Part shown: in pieces, positions 53,870-64,000 of the stretch | Layout of the letters: every line of letters starts with the position of its first letter | Numbering within the stretch: position 1 is the stretch's first letter | Assembly: GCF_008312895.1 (NCBI RefSeq) | Contig: NZ_VSSP01000012.1 | Location: forward strand, 53,059 to 117,058 | Direction: 5' to 3' | Length of the DNA: 64,000 nucleotides | Source of the DNA: Luteimonas suaedae | Lineage (GTDB): Bacteria > Pseudomonadota > Gammaproteobacteria > Xanthomonadales > Xanthomonadaceae | Translations under genes and position numbers: made by a program | Notes under the pieces: model-generated | Seen by the model: the letters and a program-made list of their open reading frames with translations, nothing else | Databases searched by the model: none | What the model was told of the DNA's origin: nothing

Positions 53870-53893
53870 CCCTCTCCCGCAAGCGGGAGAGGG
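53870..53893. repeat. CCCTCTCCCGC palindrome
   Basis: An 11-bp perfect stem CCCTCTCCCGC / GCGGGAGAGGG with an AA loop lies between the cell wall hydrolase terminator and the prpC stop. This is a widespread proteobacterial intergenic repeat and may also terminate prpC transcripts. The rest of 53683-53954 shows no gene. Confidence 0.7.
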
Positions 53894-53954
53894 GCGTTGG
53901 TGTCATGCGGGAGCCGTCTCGTCGGAATCGACGTGATCTGATGACTCAATCCGA

Positions 53955-55115
53955 TCACGAACGGCGGTTTATGGGGACGAACTCGCGGTTCTCCGGGCCA
54001 GTATAGTTGGCGCTGGGACGGATGATCTTGCCGTCGATGCGCTGTTCGATCACGTGCGCGGCCCAGCCGCTGGTGCGGGCGATCACGAACAGCGGCGTGA
54101 ACATCGCCGTCGGCACGCCCATCATGTGGTAGCTCACCGCGCTGAACCAGTCGAGGTTCGGGAACATCTTCTTGATGTCCCACATCGTCGACTCCAGCCG
54201 CTCGGCGATGTCGTACATCTTGGTGCTGCCCTGCTCGACCGACAACTCCTTCGCCACCTGCTTGATCACCTGGTTGCGCGGATCGCCGACGGTGTAGACG
54301 GGATGCCCGAAGCCGATGATCACCTCCTTGCGCTCGACCCGCGCCCGGATATCGGCCTCGGCCTCCTCCGGCGTGTCGTAACGCTTCTGCACCTCGAACG
54401 CCACCTCGTTGGCGCCGCCGTGCTTGGGGCCGCGCAGCGCACCAATCGCACCGGCGATGCACGAATGCATGTCGCTGCCGGTGCCGGCGATCACGCGCGC
54501 GGCGAAGGTGCTGGCGTTGAACTCGTGCTCGGCGTACAGGATCAGGCTGGTGTGCATCGCCCGCACCCAGGAGGTGCGCGGCTTCTTGCCGTGCAGCAGG
54601 TGCAGGAAGTGCCCGCCGATGCTGTCGTCGTCGGTCTCCACCTCGATGCGGTGGCCGTTGTGGCTGAAGTGATACCAGTACAGCAGCATCGAGCCGAGCG
54701 ACGCCATCAGCCGGTCAGCGATGTCGCGCGCGCCGGGGTGGCTGTGATCGTCCTTCTCCGGCAGCGTGCAGCCCAGCACCGACACGCCGGTGCGCATCAC
54801 GTCCATCGGGTGCGCCGATGCAGGCAGCTGCTCGAGCGCCGACTTCAACGCGGCCGGCAGGCCGCGCAGGGATTGCAGCCGGGTCTTGTAGGCTTCCAGT
54901 TCGGCCATCGTCGGCAGTTTGCCGTGTACCAGCAGGTAGGCGATCTCCTCGAACTCGCTGGTCGTGGCCAGGTCGAGGATGTCGTAACCGCGGTAGTGCA
55001 GGTCGTTGCCGCTGCGGCCGACGGTACACAGCGCGGTGTTGCCGGCGGCGGTGCCGCTCAGTGCGACCGACTTCTTGGGCTTGAAACCGGTGGGGCTCAC
55101 GGGGGTATCGCTCAT
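53955..55115 (-). CDS. prpC: 2-methylcitrate synthase
   Basis: A 386-aa citrate-synthase-family enzyme joining propionyl-CoA and oxaloacetate to 2-methylcitrate. It has the PrpC start [20 protein letters not shown] and [12 protein letters not shown]. The catalytic His is in [14 protein letters not shown], and the second His region is [14 protein letters not shown]. The length of about 385 separates it from hexameric citrate synthases near 430. GGAG lies 8 bases before the ATG. It is downstream of prpB and an acetyltransferase gene on the same strand. Confidence 0.93.
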   Translation of the reverse strand: MSDTPVSPTGFKPKKSVALSGTAAGNTALCTVGRSGNDLHYRGYDILDLATTSEFEEIAYLLVHGKLPTMAELEAYKTRLQSLRGLPAALKSALEQLPASAHPMDVMRTGVSVLGCTLPEKDDHSHPGARDIADRLMASLGSMLLYWYHFSHNGHRIEVETDDDSIGGHFLHLLHGKKPRTSWVRAMHTSLILYAEHEFNASTFAARVIAGTGSDMHSCIAGAIGALRGPKHGGANEVAFEVQKRYDTPEEAEADIRARVERKEVIIGFGHPVYTVGDPRNQVIKQVAKELSVEQGSTKMYDIAERLESTMWDIKKMFPNLDWFSAVSYHMMGVPTAMFTPLFVIARTSGWAAHVIEQRIDGKIIRPSANYTGPENREFVPINRRS

Positions 55116-55177
55116 CTGCTGTCTCCTTGGCGTTGCACGCGGATATTGCCGCGGCGCTTTAGAATCCGGTGGCTGCG

Positions 55178-55639
55178 CTAGCGCTGCAGCTGCATCTTGA
55201 AACCGACGTGACTGGGCTCGAAGCCGAGCTTTTGGTAGAAACGGTGCGCATCGCCGCGTGAATGATCGGACGTCAGCTGCGCGATGTAGGCTCCGGATGC
55301 GCGGGCAAGGTCCAGCGCATGGCACAGCAGCCGCTCGCCCACGCCCTGCCCGCGGCAGCGGCTGGCCACGCGGATGCTTTCGAGCAGCGCGCGGGTCGCG
55401 CCGTTGCGGCTCAGTCCGGGCACCAGGGTGATCTGGCAGACGGCGTTCACACCCTGCGCGTCCTCGCCGACGACCAGGCGCTGGTTGTGATCACGCTCGA
55501 TCGCTTCGAAGGCCGTGACGTAGTGTGGCGCGAACGGGTCATTCCCAGATTCACGCGTGGCCCCCAGCGGATCGTCCGCCAGCATGGCGACGATCGCCGG
55601 CAGGTCGTCGCGGACCGCATCGCGGAAACGGATCTCCAT
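55178..55639 (-). CDS. GNAT-family acetyltransferase between prpB and prpC
   Basis: A 153-aa acetyltransferase. It has [20 protein letters not shown], the acetyl-CoA loop [17 protein letters not shown] and the terminal [16 protein letters not shown]. Its ATG shares one base with the prpB stop (TGATG), so translation is coupled to prpB; prpC starts 62 bases after its stop. The position suggests a role linked to propionate metabolism, for example acetylating an enzyme, but nothing in the sequence shows the target. Confidence 0.87.
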   Translation of the reverse strand: MEIRFRDAVRDDLPAIVAMLADDPLGATRESGNDPFAPHYVTAFEAIERDHNQRLVVGEDAQGVNAVCQITLVPGLSRNGATRALLESIRVASRCRGQGVGERLLCHALDLARASGAYIAQLTSDHSRGDAHRFYQKLGFEPSHVGFKMQLQR

Positions 55640-56523
55640 CAGCGCTTGGCCGCGAACAGCGCGTCCAAGCCCTGCTCGAACGCGTGATAGCCGATCCGCT
55701 CGTACAGCTCGTCGCGGGTCTGCATGGTGTCGACGACGTTCTTCTGATGGCCGTCGCGGCGGATCGCGGCATAGACGTTCTCGGCGGCGCGGTTCATCGC
55801 CCGGAACGCCGACAGCGGGAACAGCTGGATCGCCACGCCCGCCGACGCCAGCTCGTCGCGGCTGAACAACGGCGTGGCGCCGAATTCGGTGATGTTGGCC
55901 AGCACCGGCACCTGCACCGCATCGACGAAACGCCGGTAGGTGTCGAGGTCATACGCCGCCTCGGCGAAGATTCCGTCGGCGCCGGCCTCGACGCAGGCGA
56001 TGGCGCGTTCGATCGCCGCATCCACGCCATCAACGGCGATGGCGTCGGTGCGCGCGATCAGGAAGAAGCCTGGATCGGTCTTCGCGTCCGCCGCGGCCTT
56101 GACGCGATCGGCCATCTCGCCGGCGCTGACGATCTCCTTGCCGGGGCGGTGCCCGCAGCGCTTGGCGCCGACCTGGTCTTCGATATGGCAGGCGCCGGCG
56201 CCCGCCTTGATCAGCGACTTCACCGTGCGTGCAATGTTGAACGCGCTGGGCCCGAAGCCGGTATCGATGTCGACCAGCAACGGCAGGTCGCAGACGTCGG
56301 TGATGCGACGCACGTCGACCAGCACGTCCTCGAGCGTATTGATGCCGAGGTCCGGCATGCCCAGCGAGCCCGCGGCAACGCCGCCGCCGGACAGGTAGAT
56401 CGCGCGGTAGCCGGCGCGCTTGGCCAGCAGCGCATGGTTGGCGTTGATCGCGCCGATGACCTGCAGCGGCGACTCCGCCGCAAGTGCGGCGCGGAACGCC
56501 GTGCCGGACGATGGGATGGTCAT
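55639..56523 (-). CDS. prpB: Methylisocitrate lyase
   Basis: A 294-aa enzyme cleaving 2-methylisocitrate to pyruvate and succinate, the last step of the methylcitrate cycle. It has the ICL/PEP-mutase family signature with the active-site Cys in [12 protein letters not shown], the metal site VDIDTGFG and HIEDQVG. Length matches PrpB (about 295) rather than isocitrate lyase. CGGAGG lies 6 bases before the ATG. First gene of the prpB-GNAT-prpC unit. Confidence 0.94.
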   Translation of the reverse strand: MTIPSSGTAFRAALAAESPLQVIGAINANHALLAKRAGYRAIYLSGGGVAAGSLGMPDLGINTLEDVLVDVRRITDVCDLPLLVDIDTGFGPSAFNIARTVKSLIKAGAGACHIEDQVGAKRCGHRPGKEIVSAGEMADRVKAAADAKTDPGFFLIARTDAIAVDGVDAAIERAIACVEAGADGIFAEAAYDLDTYRRFVDAVQVPVLANITEFGATPLFSRDELASAGVAIQLFPLSAFRAMNRAAENVYAAIRRDGHQKNVVDTMQTRDELYERIGYHAFEQGLDALFAAKR

Positions 56524-56776
56524 GCAAGCCTCCGTGACGCTGCGCAGGTGCGCAGCAAGCCATTTTAGCGCAGGCGGCATACGGACCACCGGCCGTCGCC
56601 CGCGTCGCCGCGGGTTGCGCAACTTTCCGGGTCCACGCCCCGATAGCGCGGAATACCCCGGACCGGATCCCGTTACGCCTCTGCATGCCCATCCGCGTCT
56701 GAGGCCGTTGACATTCGTGTCTCCGACACCGACGCTGCGGCCACCCGGCAGTCCCGCCACATTCCTGGTGTCCGCG

Positions 56777-58153
56777 ATGCGCCTACCGCTTCCGATGCTC
56801 CCGCTGCTTTTGTTGCTGATGACCGTGACCATGGCCGCCTGCACCCACGGTGCCCCAACCAGCGACAGCGGCGAGCAGACGTCCGCCGCCACGCCGGTGC
56901 CGGCGCCACCCGCATGGATGGATGACCTCGATCGGCGCTACGACGGGCAACTACGAGCGCCGGGACTGGAAACGCGCACGTTTTCCCCGGAGCAGTGGTG
57001 GGAGGCGGCCGCGCCGCTGCTGGCCAAGGATCGCGGCTTCGTCGTGGAAGCGGTTGGCAGCAGCGTCGAAGGGCGTCCGCTCCGCCACGTCCATTGGGGA
57101 AACGGGCCGACCCGGGTCCTGCTGTGGTCGCAGATGCACGGGGACGAGAGCACCGCGTCGATGGCGCTGGCGGACCTGTTCCGCTTTCTCGGCGAACATC
57201 CCGATCATCCGGTGGTCGCGCGCCTGCGCGAGCGGACGTCACTGCATTTTCTCCCGGTCATGAACCCGGACGGCGCGGCCCGCTTCCAGCGGCGCAATGC
57301 CCAGGGCATCGACGTGAACCGCGACGCCCGGGCGCTCGCCACGCCGGAGGCCCGCGCACTGAAGGCATTGCGGGATCGGCTGGAACCTGAGTACGGATTC
57401 AACCTGCACGACCAGCGCCCGGGCTACCGCGTGGGCGACTCCGATCGGGGCACCGCGATCGCCCTGCTCGCACCGCCGTTCGACGAAGATCGCGGCGTGA
57501 ACGCAGTACGCGCACGCGCGATCGAGGTCGCAGCCGTCATCCGGATCGCGCTGGAACCCCGGATTTCCGGGCACATCGCCCGTTGGGACGACACCTTCAA
57601 CCCGCGCGCGTTCGGCGACCTGATGACGCAGTGGGGCACCAGCACCATCCTGATCGAGTCCGGCGGCATCGAGGGCGATCCGGAGAAGCAGGCACTGCGC
57701 CGGCTGAACTTCCTCGCGCTCACGGCTGCGCTGGACGCGATCGCCGACGGCAGCCATGCCGGCATGCCGCACACGCTCTACACCGGGCTTCCGGAGAACG
57801 GCCGGGTTTTCCCCGATCTCCTGATCCGGGGAGGCAGCATCGCCGCGCCCGGGCTTGCGCCGGTCCGGGCCGACGTACTGGTCAATTTCGAGCATTCCCT
57901 GGCCGAACGCGGCGGAACCATCGCCGATATCGGCGACCTCGAATCGACGAAAGCGCGGCACACGCTGGATGCCTCCGACCTGTTCATCGTACCGATGAAG
58001 GCGGCACCGATGCCCAGCCCGGAATCGCGCACGCCGACTGGCCTCGCGGTCGGCGCCCCCGCCTATTTCCATCTCAGCCGCGATGCGGCCGGCAGCGACA
58101 TCGTCTGGACGCTGGCCGGCGACGTCGACCCGCAGCGGCCACGTCCGGACTGA
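56777..58153 (+). CDS. M14 family zinc carboxypeptidase, lipoprotein
   Basis: A 458-aa lipoprotein; the lipobox is TMAAC with Cys22. The M14 zinc ligands are His121 and Glu124 (SQMHGDES) and His211 (FNLHDQRP). The substrate-binding Asn181-Arg182 (DVNRDA) and the catalytic Glu294 (ILIESGG) are present. It would trim C-terminal amino acids or peptidoglycan peptides in the periplasm or at the outer membrane. Divergent from prpB with about 250 bases between. The start is chosen at the signal peptide; the longer frame overlaps the prpB region. Confidence 0.9.
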   Translation: MRLPLPMLPLLLLLMTVTMAACTHGAPTSDSGEQTSAATPVPAPPAWMDDLDRRYDGQLRAPGLETRTFSPEQWWEAAAPLLAKDRGFVVEAVGSSVEGRPLRHVHWGNGPTRVLLWSQMHGDESTASMALADLFRFLGEHPDHPVVARLRERTSLHFLPVMNPDGAARFQRRNAQGIDVNRDARALATPEARALKALRDRLEPEYGFNLHDQRPGYRVGDSDRGTAIALLAPPFDEDRGVNAVRARAIEVAAVIRIALEPRISGHIARWDDTFNPRAFGDLMTQWGTSTILIESGGIEGDPEKQALRRLNFLALTAALDAIADGSHAGMPHTLYTGLPENGRVFPDLLIRGGSIAAPGLAPVRADVLVNFEHSLAERGGTIADIGDLESTKARHTLDASDLFIVPMKAAPMPSPESRTPTGLAVGAPAYFHLSRDAAGSDIVWTLAGDVDPQRPRPD

Positions 58154-58266
58154 CGCTCCGAACACGTCTCTCGCCGGGGGGGCGTCCGTATGGACGCCTT
58201 CGAGACCGCGCACTGCCAACAATCGGGAATGCCGCGGCCTGCTCGCAATCTGCTCCGTGCCTCTGT

Positions 58267-58488
58267 GCCAGCGCGCGCGTCACTTCGCTCCAGCGCATTC
58301 GGATCGTCCAAGGTCGACAGGTCACCGGGGTCGCCGCCCTCAGCCAGCGCCTGCCGCAGTTTGCCCGACCTGGTCTTGGACAGCGCGCTGACGATGTACA
58401 CGCGCGCCCGCTGCGCCACCGTGCCGAGCGAACCACTCACCGCACGCAGCATTTCGGCAGCGGCGGCATCGTAGGCCGCGCCCTGCAT
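58267..58488 (-). pseudogene. C-terminal remnant of an acyl-CoA synthetase (PrpE/AcsA-like)
   Basis: The minus strand encodes RVYIVSALSKTRSGKLRQAL followed by AEGGDPGDLSTLDDPNALE. This matches the catalytic-lysine end of AMP-forming acyl-CoA ligases, whose usual form is KTRSGKLLRRxxQAxxEGRDPGDLTTxEDP. Several residues are missing inside the motif (SGKLRQAL) and nothing of the other 500 or so residues remains. It lies 1.7 kb from prpB, so it may be the relic of a propionate-activating prpE. The surrounding 58154-58567 stretch holds no other gene. Confidence 0.65.
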
Positions 58489-58567
58489 CACGTGCTCACC
58501 AGTATCGCGGGGCCTCTGCCGCAAACTAGAATGCGGCATCCTCCCCGAGAAGCGACCGCCTTCCATC

Positions 58568-60031
58568 ATGGAATTTTCGGCCCGCATGCAAGCCGCGCTC
58601 GTTCCGCCCGTCACGCGCATGGAATTCGCATGGGTCGCCGGTGCGCTGGCCGCCGTCAAGCTCGCCTGGCTCGTTGTCGACCACACGCTGCGATACTACA
58701 TGGGCGATTCGATGACGTACTTGCATTCGGCGGCGTTCCTGACCGGTACCGGTGGGCGCTCCTTCCTATACGGGTGGACCCTGCGCTTCACGGCGCTGCC
58801 GTTCGATTCGCCGGTGGCCGTGATCGTGAACCAGGCGGCTTGGTCCGTCCTGATCTGCATCGCGCTGTTCATTTTCTTGCGTGTGGCACTGCGCCTGCCA
58901 TTCTGGTGGAGCGCGGTGCCGTCATGGCTGCTGGCAACCGAGCCGGCACAGGTCTTCCTCGAACGCATGGTGATGGCAGAGACGCTGGGGCTATTGGCCT
59001 TCGTCAGCATGTTCCTGGTGTTTTCCCGGTACTTGGCGACGGGTGATCTGCGCTGGTACCTACTCGCATGCCTGGGCGGGCTGGCGGCCGCCGCCTTCCG
59101 CATGAACTTCCTTCCCATTGCAATCGGTCTTGGCCTCACGGCGCCGCTTCTGCGCGTACTCCTGTGGCCGCCCGACGGATCATCACAGCGGTGGCCGGCA
59201 TGGCGTCATATCGGCTTGGCCATGCTGATCCTGGGTGTGACCAACCTCGCATACACCCAGGCGTACGGACGCGCCACGCACTACCCGCCCGGATATCTGG
59301 CATACACCGGAATGATGCGGATCGGGCTGGTTGCGCCACTGATCCGGCCGGAGCATTTCGAAGGCACCGGCGTTTCCGGCACGATCCTGCAAGAGGTGGA
59401 ACTGCCACTCGACGATCACTGGCAACGCGGGCACCACATCTGGAGACCGGATGGACTATGGCCGCTGCTCGAGAAGCGCAGCGACCAGCCCGAACTGGTG
59501 GCGCGCACCGTGACCCGGCGTGCGCTGTTGAGCGAACCTCTCGGGCTGCTGAGGATCAACATCGCGACGCTGGGCGGGTATTTCCATGACCGCCGGAGCG
59601 AGCTGAGAATGCTTGACGACATAGGCGTCATCCCGCCGAGCGACCGCGATCTCGAGTTGATCCGGGAATGGACCGGCTGGGATGCACGTGGAATCGATGC
59701 ACTGGAAACGCCGGCACGTCGCTTTTTCGCCGGATCCACCACCTGGCTCACGCTATGTCTTTTCGCGCTAGCGCCGCTTGCGCTGGCCACGGCGGCCATC
59801 GGATGGCGGACCGACCGCCGTGAACAGTACCTGCTGCTCTCGCTCGCCTCGCTGGGCCTGGTCGCGAACCACCTGCTGTTCGCCCATATCGTGTCGTACC
59901 GCTACATCCACCCGTTTCCATGGTTCGTCCTGGCCAACCTGTCCATCGTGCTGGCAGCGGCTACGTCGTGGTGGGTGCACCGGAGCCCGAAATCGAAGGG
60001 CCAGGCAGGCCAAGGTAGGCCAGCGTCCTGA
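58568..60031 (+). CDS. Polytopic membrane protein, GT-C-like
   Basis: A 487-aa protein with about ten hydrophobic helices. An acidic pair near the end of the first loop (RYYMGDSMTYLHSAAFLTG) and a large soluble loop in the C-terminal half recall GT-C glycosyltransferases that use lipid-linked sugars, but I cannot name a family. The start could be 58568 or the in-frame ATG at 58619; neither has a clear ribosome site. Its 3' end overlaps the convergent GT2 gene by 71 bases. The pairing with a polyprenyl-phosphate-type glycosyltransferase fits a cell-surface sugar function. Confidence 0.75.
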   Translation: MEFSARMQAALVPPVTRMEFAWVAGALAAVKLAWLVVDHTLRYYMGDSMTYLHSAAFLTGTGGRSFLYGWTLRFTALPFDSPVAVIVNQAAWSVLICIALFIFLRVALRLPFWWSAVPSWLLATEPAQVFLERMVMAETLGLLAFVSMFLVFSRYLATGDLRWYLLACLGGLAAAAFRMNFLPIAIGLGLTAPLLRVLLWPPDGSSQRWPAWRHIGLAMLILGVTNLAYTQAYGRATHYPPGYLAYTGMMRIGLVAPLIRPEHFEGTGVSGTILQEVELPLDDHWQRGHHIWRPDGLWPLLEKRSDQPELVARTVTRRALLSEPLGLLRINIATLGGYFHDRRSELRMLDDIGVIPPSDRDLELIREWTGWDARGIDALETPARRFFAGSTTWLTLCLFALAPLALATAAIGWRTDRREQYLLLSLASLGLVANHLLFAHIVSYRYIHPFPWFVLANLSIVLAAATSWWVHRSPKSKGQAGQGRPAS

Positions 60032-60911
60032 CCTCCCGTCGGCCGCGCGCCACCGAGTCCAGCACCAGCCCGACCAGCAAGGACAGCACGCTGATCACCA
60101 ACAACGCCGCGATCAGAATGGCGGTCGGAAAACGCGGGACGAGTCCTGTCTGTGCATAGGTGACGAGCAATGGAATCGAAAGTCCCGTCGCCAGCGCCAG
60201 CAGCGCGGCGCCCACCGCGCCATAGAAGGTGCTCGGGCGTTCTGTCGCGAACAGTTTGAACATCGTGCGGAGAATGCGGAATCCATCGCGCCAGGTATTG
60301 AGCTTGCTCGCCGAACCGTCCGGACGCTCCCGATACGGCGTCACCAGGTCGGCCACCGGCATGTGCAGCTCCAAGGCATGCACGGTGAGTTCGGTCTCGA
60401 TCTCGAAGCCCGACGCCTGGCCCGGAAAACTCTTGACGAATCGGCGCGAAAAAGCCCGGTAACCCGAAAGAACATCGCGGCAGGGACGTCCGAACAGCCA
60501 GGCCAGAAACCAGGTCAGCGCCTTGTTGCCAAGCACGTGGCCCGGCCGGTACGCGGCGGCGTCGACCGCCTCGCGCGCACCGACCACCATGTCGTGCCCG
60601 TCGAGTACCGCCTGGACTAGTTGCGCGGCGTGTGCTGCCGAATAGGTATCGTCGCCGTCGACGAGCAAATACACGTCGGCCTCGACATCGGCGAAAAGCC
60701 GGCGCACCACATGCCCCTTGCCGCGCGACAACACACTTCCCACCCGCGCACCAGCGCGGCGTGCAAGCAGCAAGGTGGCGTCCTCGGAGTCGTTGTCGAA
60801 GACGTGGACCACCGCATGCGGAAGCGCGTGCCGGAAATCGGCCACGACCTTTTCAACGGTCTGCGCTTCATTGAAGCACGGCACCAGTACTGCGACCCGG
60901 AGCAGACTCAC
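59961..60911 (-). CDS. GT2 glycosyltransferase with C-terminal membrane helices
   Basis: A 316-aa glycosyltransferase family 2 protein. The start is a GTG at 60911 giving (M)SLLRVAVLVPCFNEAQTVEK. The GT-A fold has the nucleotide-binding front, the DxD-type motif LLVDGDDTYS and DVLSGYRAFSRRFVKSFPG. Two C-terminal hydrophobic helices follow (about 240-295), as in DPM1/GtrB-type enzymes that load a sugar onto polyprenyl phosphate. It starts 38 bases after the mdh stop and is probably co-transcribed. It overlaps the convergent membrane protein gene by 71 bases. Confidence 0.87.
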   Translation of the reverse strand: MSLLRVAVLVPCFNEAQTVEKVVADFRHALPHAVVHVFDNDSEDATLLLARRAGARVGSVLSRGKGHVVRRLFADVEADVYLLVDGDDTYSAAHAAQLVQAVLDGHDMVVGAREAVDAAAYRPGHVLGNKALTWFLAWLFGRPCRDVLSGYRAFSRRFVKSFPGQASGFEIETELTVHALELHMPVADLVTPYRERPDGSASKLNTWRDGFRILRTMFKLFATERPSTFYGAVGAALLALATGLSIPLLVTYAQTGLVPRFPTAILIAALLVISVLSLLVGLVLDSVARGRREVRTLAYLGLPGPSISGSGAPTTT

Positions 60912-60949
60912 GTCGTCGTTCTCACCGACGCCGCCGCCTGGACCGCGGG

Positions 60950-62336
<1,387 letters not shown>

Positions 62337-62351
62337 CGTCCGGCTCCGCGA

Positions 62352-63551
62352 TCAGGCCAGTTCGGCGAAGAATTCCCGGATCCGCTGCAGCCCGGGGGCC
62401 AGCTGCGGCGTCGGGCAGGTATAGCTGATCCGCAGCGCGCGTGGCTCGCCGAACGCCGAGCCCGGCACGCAGGCGACGCCCTTGGCCTCGAGCAGTGCGT
62501 TGCACAGGTCGATGTCGTTGGCGATCGGCTTGCCGCCGTGGGACTTGCCGAAGGCGACGCTGACGTCTGGAAAGACGTAGAACGCACCTTGCGGCCGCGG
62601 ACAGACGACGCCCGGGATCTCCGCCAGCACCGCCATCACCTGGTCGCGTTTGGCCTGGAATTCGGCGCACTTCTGCTGCGGCACGTCCTGCGGGCCCGAC
62701 AGCGCGGCCACACCGGCGGCGCCGACGATCTCCGGCACGTTGGTGATGTGGTTGGAGTTGAGCGTGGTGACCGCCTGCGCGACTTCCTCGGGGCCGGCCA
62801 TCAGGCCCAGGCGCCAGCCGGGCATGCCGTAGGTCTTGGACAGCGAGTCGAGGAAGATGACGCGGTCGCGCAGCTCGGGACGCGCGTGCAGGAAGTTGTG
62901 ATAGCCGACGCCGTCGAACACCATGCGGTTGTAGATGTCGTCGGTGATGATCCAGGTCTCGGGATACTTGACGATCACGTCCGCCAGCGCCGCTATCTCG
63001 TCCCTGGTGTAGACCATGCCGGTCGGGTTGGACGGGTTGTTGAACAGGAACACCCGCGGCTTCTTCGCCAGCGCGGCGTCGAGCTGCGCCGGGGTGAGCT
63101 TGTAGTCCTGTTCCGGCGGGCACGGCAGCAGCTGGATGTCGGCGTTGACGATCTCGCCGACGTCGAGGTAGCTGGTCCAGTACGGCGTCGGGAAGGCGAA
63201 GCCGTCGCCCTCGTCCAGCAGCGCCTCGGCCAGGTTGTAGATCAGGTGCTTGGCGCCGACGCCGGTGGCGCAGTTGGCGCGGGTATAGCCGGTCAGGCCG
63301 ATCTCGGCCATATGCGCGATGAAGGCGTCGAGCAGCGCGTCGGCACCGCGGTTGCTGCCGTACTGGCCCGAATCCTTGTCCAGCGCCTCGCGCGCGGCGG
63401 CGTAGACGTGCTCGCCCGGGAGGAAGTTGGGCACGCCGATCGAGAAGCTGATGATGTCCCGCCCTTCCGCCTTCAGGCGCTTGGCCTTTTCGGCAACTTG
63501 CATGATGGCGCTAGGCTTGGCGCGACCAATGCGCCGGGCAAGCTGGGGCAT
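62352..63551 (-). CDS. Class I/II pyridoxal-phosphate aminotransferase (AspC-like)
   Basis: A 399-aa fold-type I aminotransferase. The start MPQLARRIGRAKPSAIMQVA is supported by AGAGG upstream. It shows SFSIGVPNFLPGEHV, the PLP Asn/Asp in NNPSNPTGMVYTRDE and TDDIYNRMVF, the lysine in SLSKTYGMPGWRLGLMAGP, and the substrate carboxylate Arg in ALRISYTCP. The nearest well-known group is bacterial aspartate aminotransferase class Ib, so aspartate and 2-oxoglutarate are likely substrates, but specificity is not certain. The glutaredoxin gene follows at 15 bases. Confidence 0.9.
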   Translation of the reverse strand: MPQLARRIGRAKPSAIMQVAEKAKRLKAEGRDIISFSIGVPNFLPGEHVYAAAREALDKDSGQYGSNRGADALLDAFIAHMAEIGLTGYTRANCATGVGAKHLIYNLAEALLDEGDGFAFPTPYWTSYLDVGEIVNADIQLLPCPPEQDYKLTPAQLDAALAKKPRVFLFNNPSNPTGMVYTRDEIAALADVIVKYPETWIITDDIYNRMVFDGVGYHNFLHARPELRDRVIFLDSLSKTYGMPGWRLGLMAGPEEVAQAVTTLNSNHITNVPEIVGAAGVAALSGPQDVPQQKCAEFQAKRDQVMAVLAEIPGVVCPRPQGAFYVFPDVSVAFGKSHGGKPIANDIDLCNALLEAKGVACVPGSAFGEPRALRISYTCPTPQLAPGLQRIREFFAELA

Positions 63552-64000
63552 CGCAGAACCTCTCTCGGAGACGGACGGACGCGGGCAGACGGCGTCTGCT
63601 GCGGTGCGGAATTTTAGCATGGCCGCCACCCTACCCCGGCCGGTCCGATACGCCGGCGCACAGGCATAACAAGACCGTCGGGGCATGAGCTCGCGAACAG
63701 GCCAACTATCGAAATGCGGTTGAGGCTCGTGGGCTTCGGAGTCAGCGGCGCCCGGGCCGGGGCATGCTCCCCGGGTTGGCCCGCCATCCGCGCCAGGCAG
63801 TCCCTACCATGGCGATAAGTAACCCCGTCGCCACGGGCGGCATCCAGTGAATAGCCGCGCCGGGCAGCCATCGCAACCAGATCAAGCCTCGTTGTGATGA
63901 TGGTTCCGGGAGAGATCGTCGGCTTCGGAACCAGCGGCGCCCGGACCGGGGCATGCTCCCCGGCTCGGTCCGCCATCCATGGCGGACTCGCCGCCGCAGG
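63552..64000. other. Intergenic region at the right edge
   Basis: The 449 bases upstream of the aminotransferase hold a direct pair of 58-base repeats and no credible gene. A minus-strand frame (63614-63976) encodes repeat sequence, with the same GEHAP-RAPL-PKPT peptide twice, and is rejected as coding. Confidence 0.55.
63732..63978. repeat. Direct pair of 58-base repeats with GGGGCATGCTCCCC core
   Basis: Copy 1 (63732-63789) and copy 2 (63921-63978) both begin GGCTTCGGA, share CAGCGGCGCCCGG and the 14-base palindrome GGGGCATGCTCCCC, and end CCGCCATCC. They differ at only a handful of positions. The starts are 189 bases apart. Confidence 0.8.

Noticed and set aside
53643..53941. Short plus-strand frames after the cell wall hydrolase gene
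   Set aside because: They cover a terminator and a palindromic repeat, with no start signal or homology that I recognise.
63614..63976. 120-codon minus-strand frame with an internal repeat
   Set aside because: It is written by the 58-base direct repeats and lacks a ribosome site.

Overview
The window is high-GC DNA from a gammaproteobacterium, most likely of the family Lysobacteraceae (Xanthomonadaceae; a Lysobacter/Luteimonas/Pseudoxanthomonas-type genome). Evidence for this is the codon use, the large TonB-dependent receptors, an S46 dipeptidyl-peptidase, tandem small secreted proteins, HutF/HutI, and many GTAG-type and short-period intergenic repeats. The genus cannot be fixed from sequence alone. 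No rRNA, tRNA, CRISPR array, prophage, insertion sequence or recognisable defence island was found. Gene density is high and composition looks even throughout.

Layout. 0-5 kb: the 3' part of an AGE-family sugar epimerase converges on a 1003-aa TonB receptor with a LacI-type operator upstream, suggesting a carbohydrate uptake locus. 5-8 kb: TrmH/YfiF-type RNA methyltransferase, alanine/sodium symporter, acetyltransferase. 8-13 kb: RND efflux pair (lipoprotein adaptor and permease) divergent from cysteine synthase. 13.8-19.8 kb: class I aldolase, pyruvate kinase and pgk on the minus strand, interrupted by a plus-strand atoE transporter and an acetyltransferase. 20-24.6 kb: MAPEG protein, divergent hutF/hutI, M19 dipeptidase. 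24.7-28.3 kb: ribosomal protein THX, then a zinc-homeostasis module (MerC-type membrane protein, Zur-like box, His-rich ZnuD-type receptor, Zur). 28.5-36.6 kb: gltX, lpxH, DUF455 protein, purF, SPOR protein, folC (no cvpA), histidine phosphatase. 36.9-42.4 kb: two small secreted paralogues, S46 peptidase, tdh-kbl threonine degradation. 42.5-50.5 kb: secreted hypothetical, OmpA, prpD, LysR, MFS, aldo/keto reductase, alcohol dehydrogenase. 50.8-56.5 kb: fadH, cell wall hydrolase, prpC-GNAT-prpB. 56.8-63.6 kb: M14 carboxypeptidase lipoprotein, an acyl-CoA ligase remnant, a GT-C-like membrane protein and GT2 glycosyltransferase, mdh, glutaredoxin, aminotransferase.

How the genes work together. 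Propionate is handled by prpB, prpC and prpD, split into two loci about 8 kb apart, with a decayed acyl-CoA ligase end next to prpB. Short-chain acids (atoE), unsaturated acyl-CoA (fadH), threonine (tdh/kbl), histidine (hut) and peptides (S46, M19, M14) would feed central metabolism (mdh, pyk, pgk, aldolase). Zinc supply is probably controlled by Zur acting on the shared box between merC and znuD.

The most unusual structure is non-coding. Five intergenic sites carry arrays of 7-base units (three unit sequences), four of them with an inverted counterpart, so that they could fold into long imperfect hairpins. Four sites carry 138-139 bp inverted pairs of GTAG-type REPs; their terminal TAG supplies the stop codon of three adjoining genes. 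No convincing new protein system was found.
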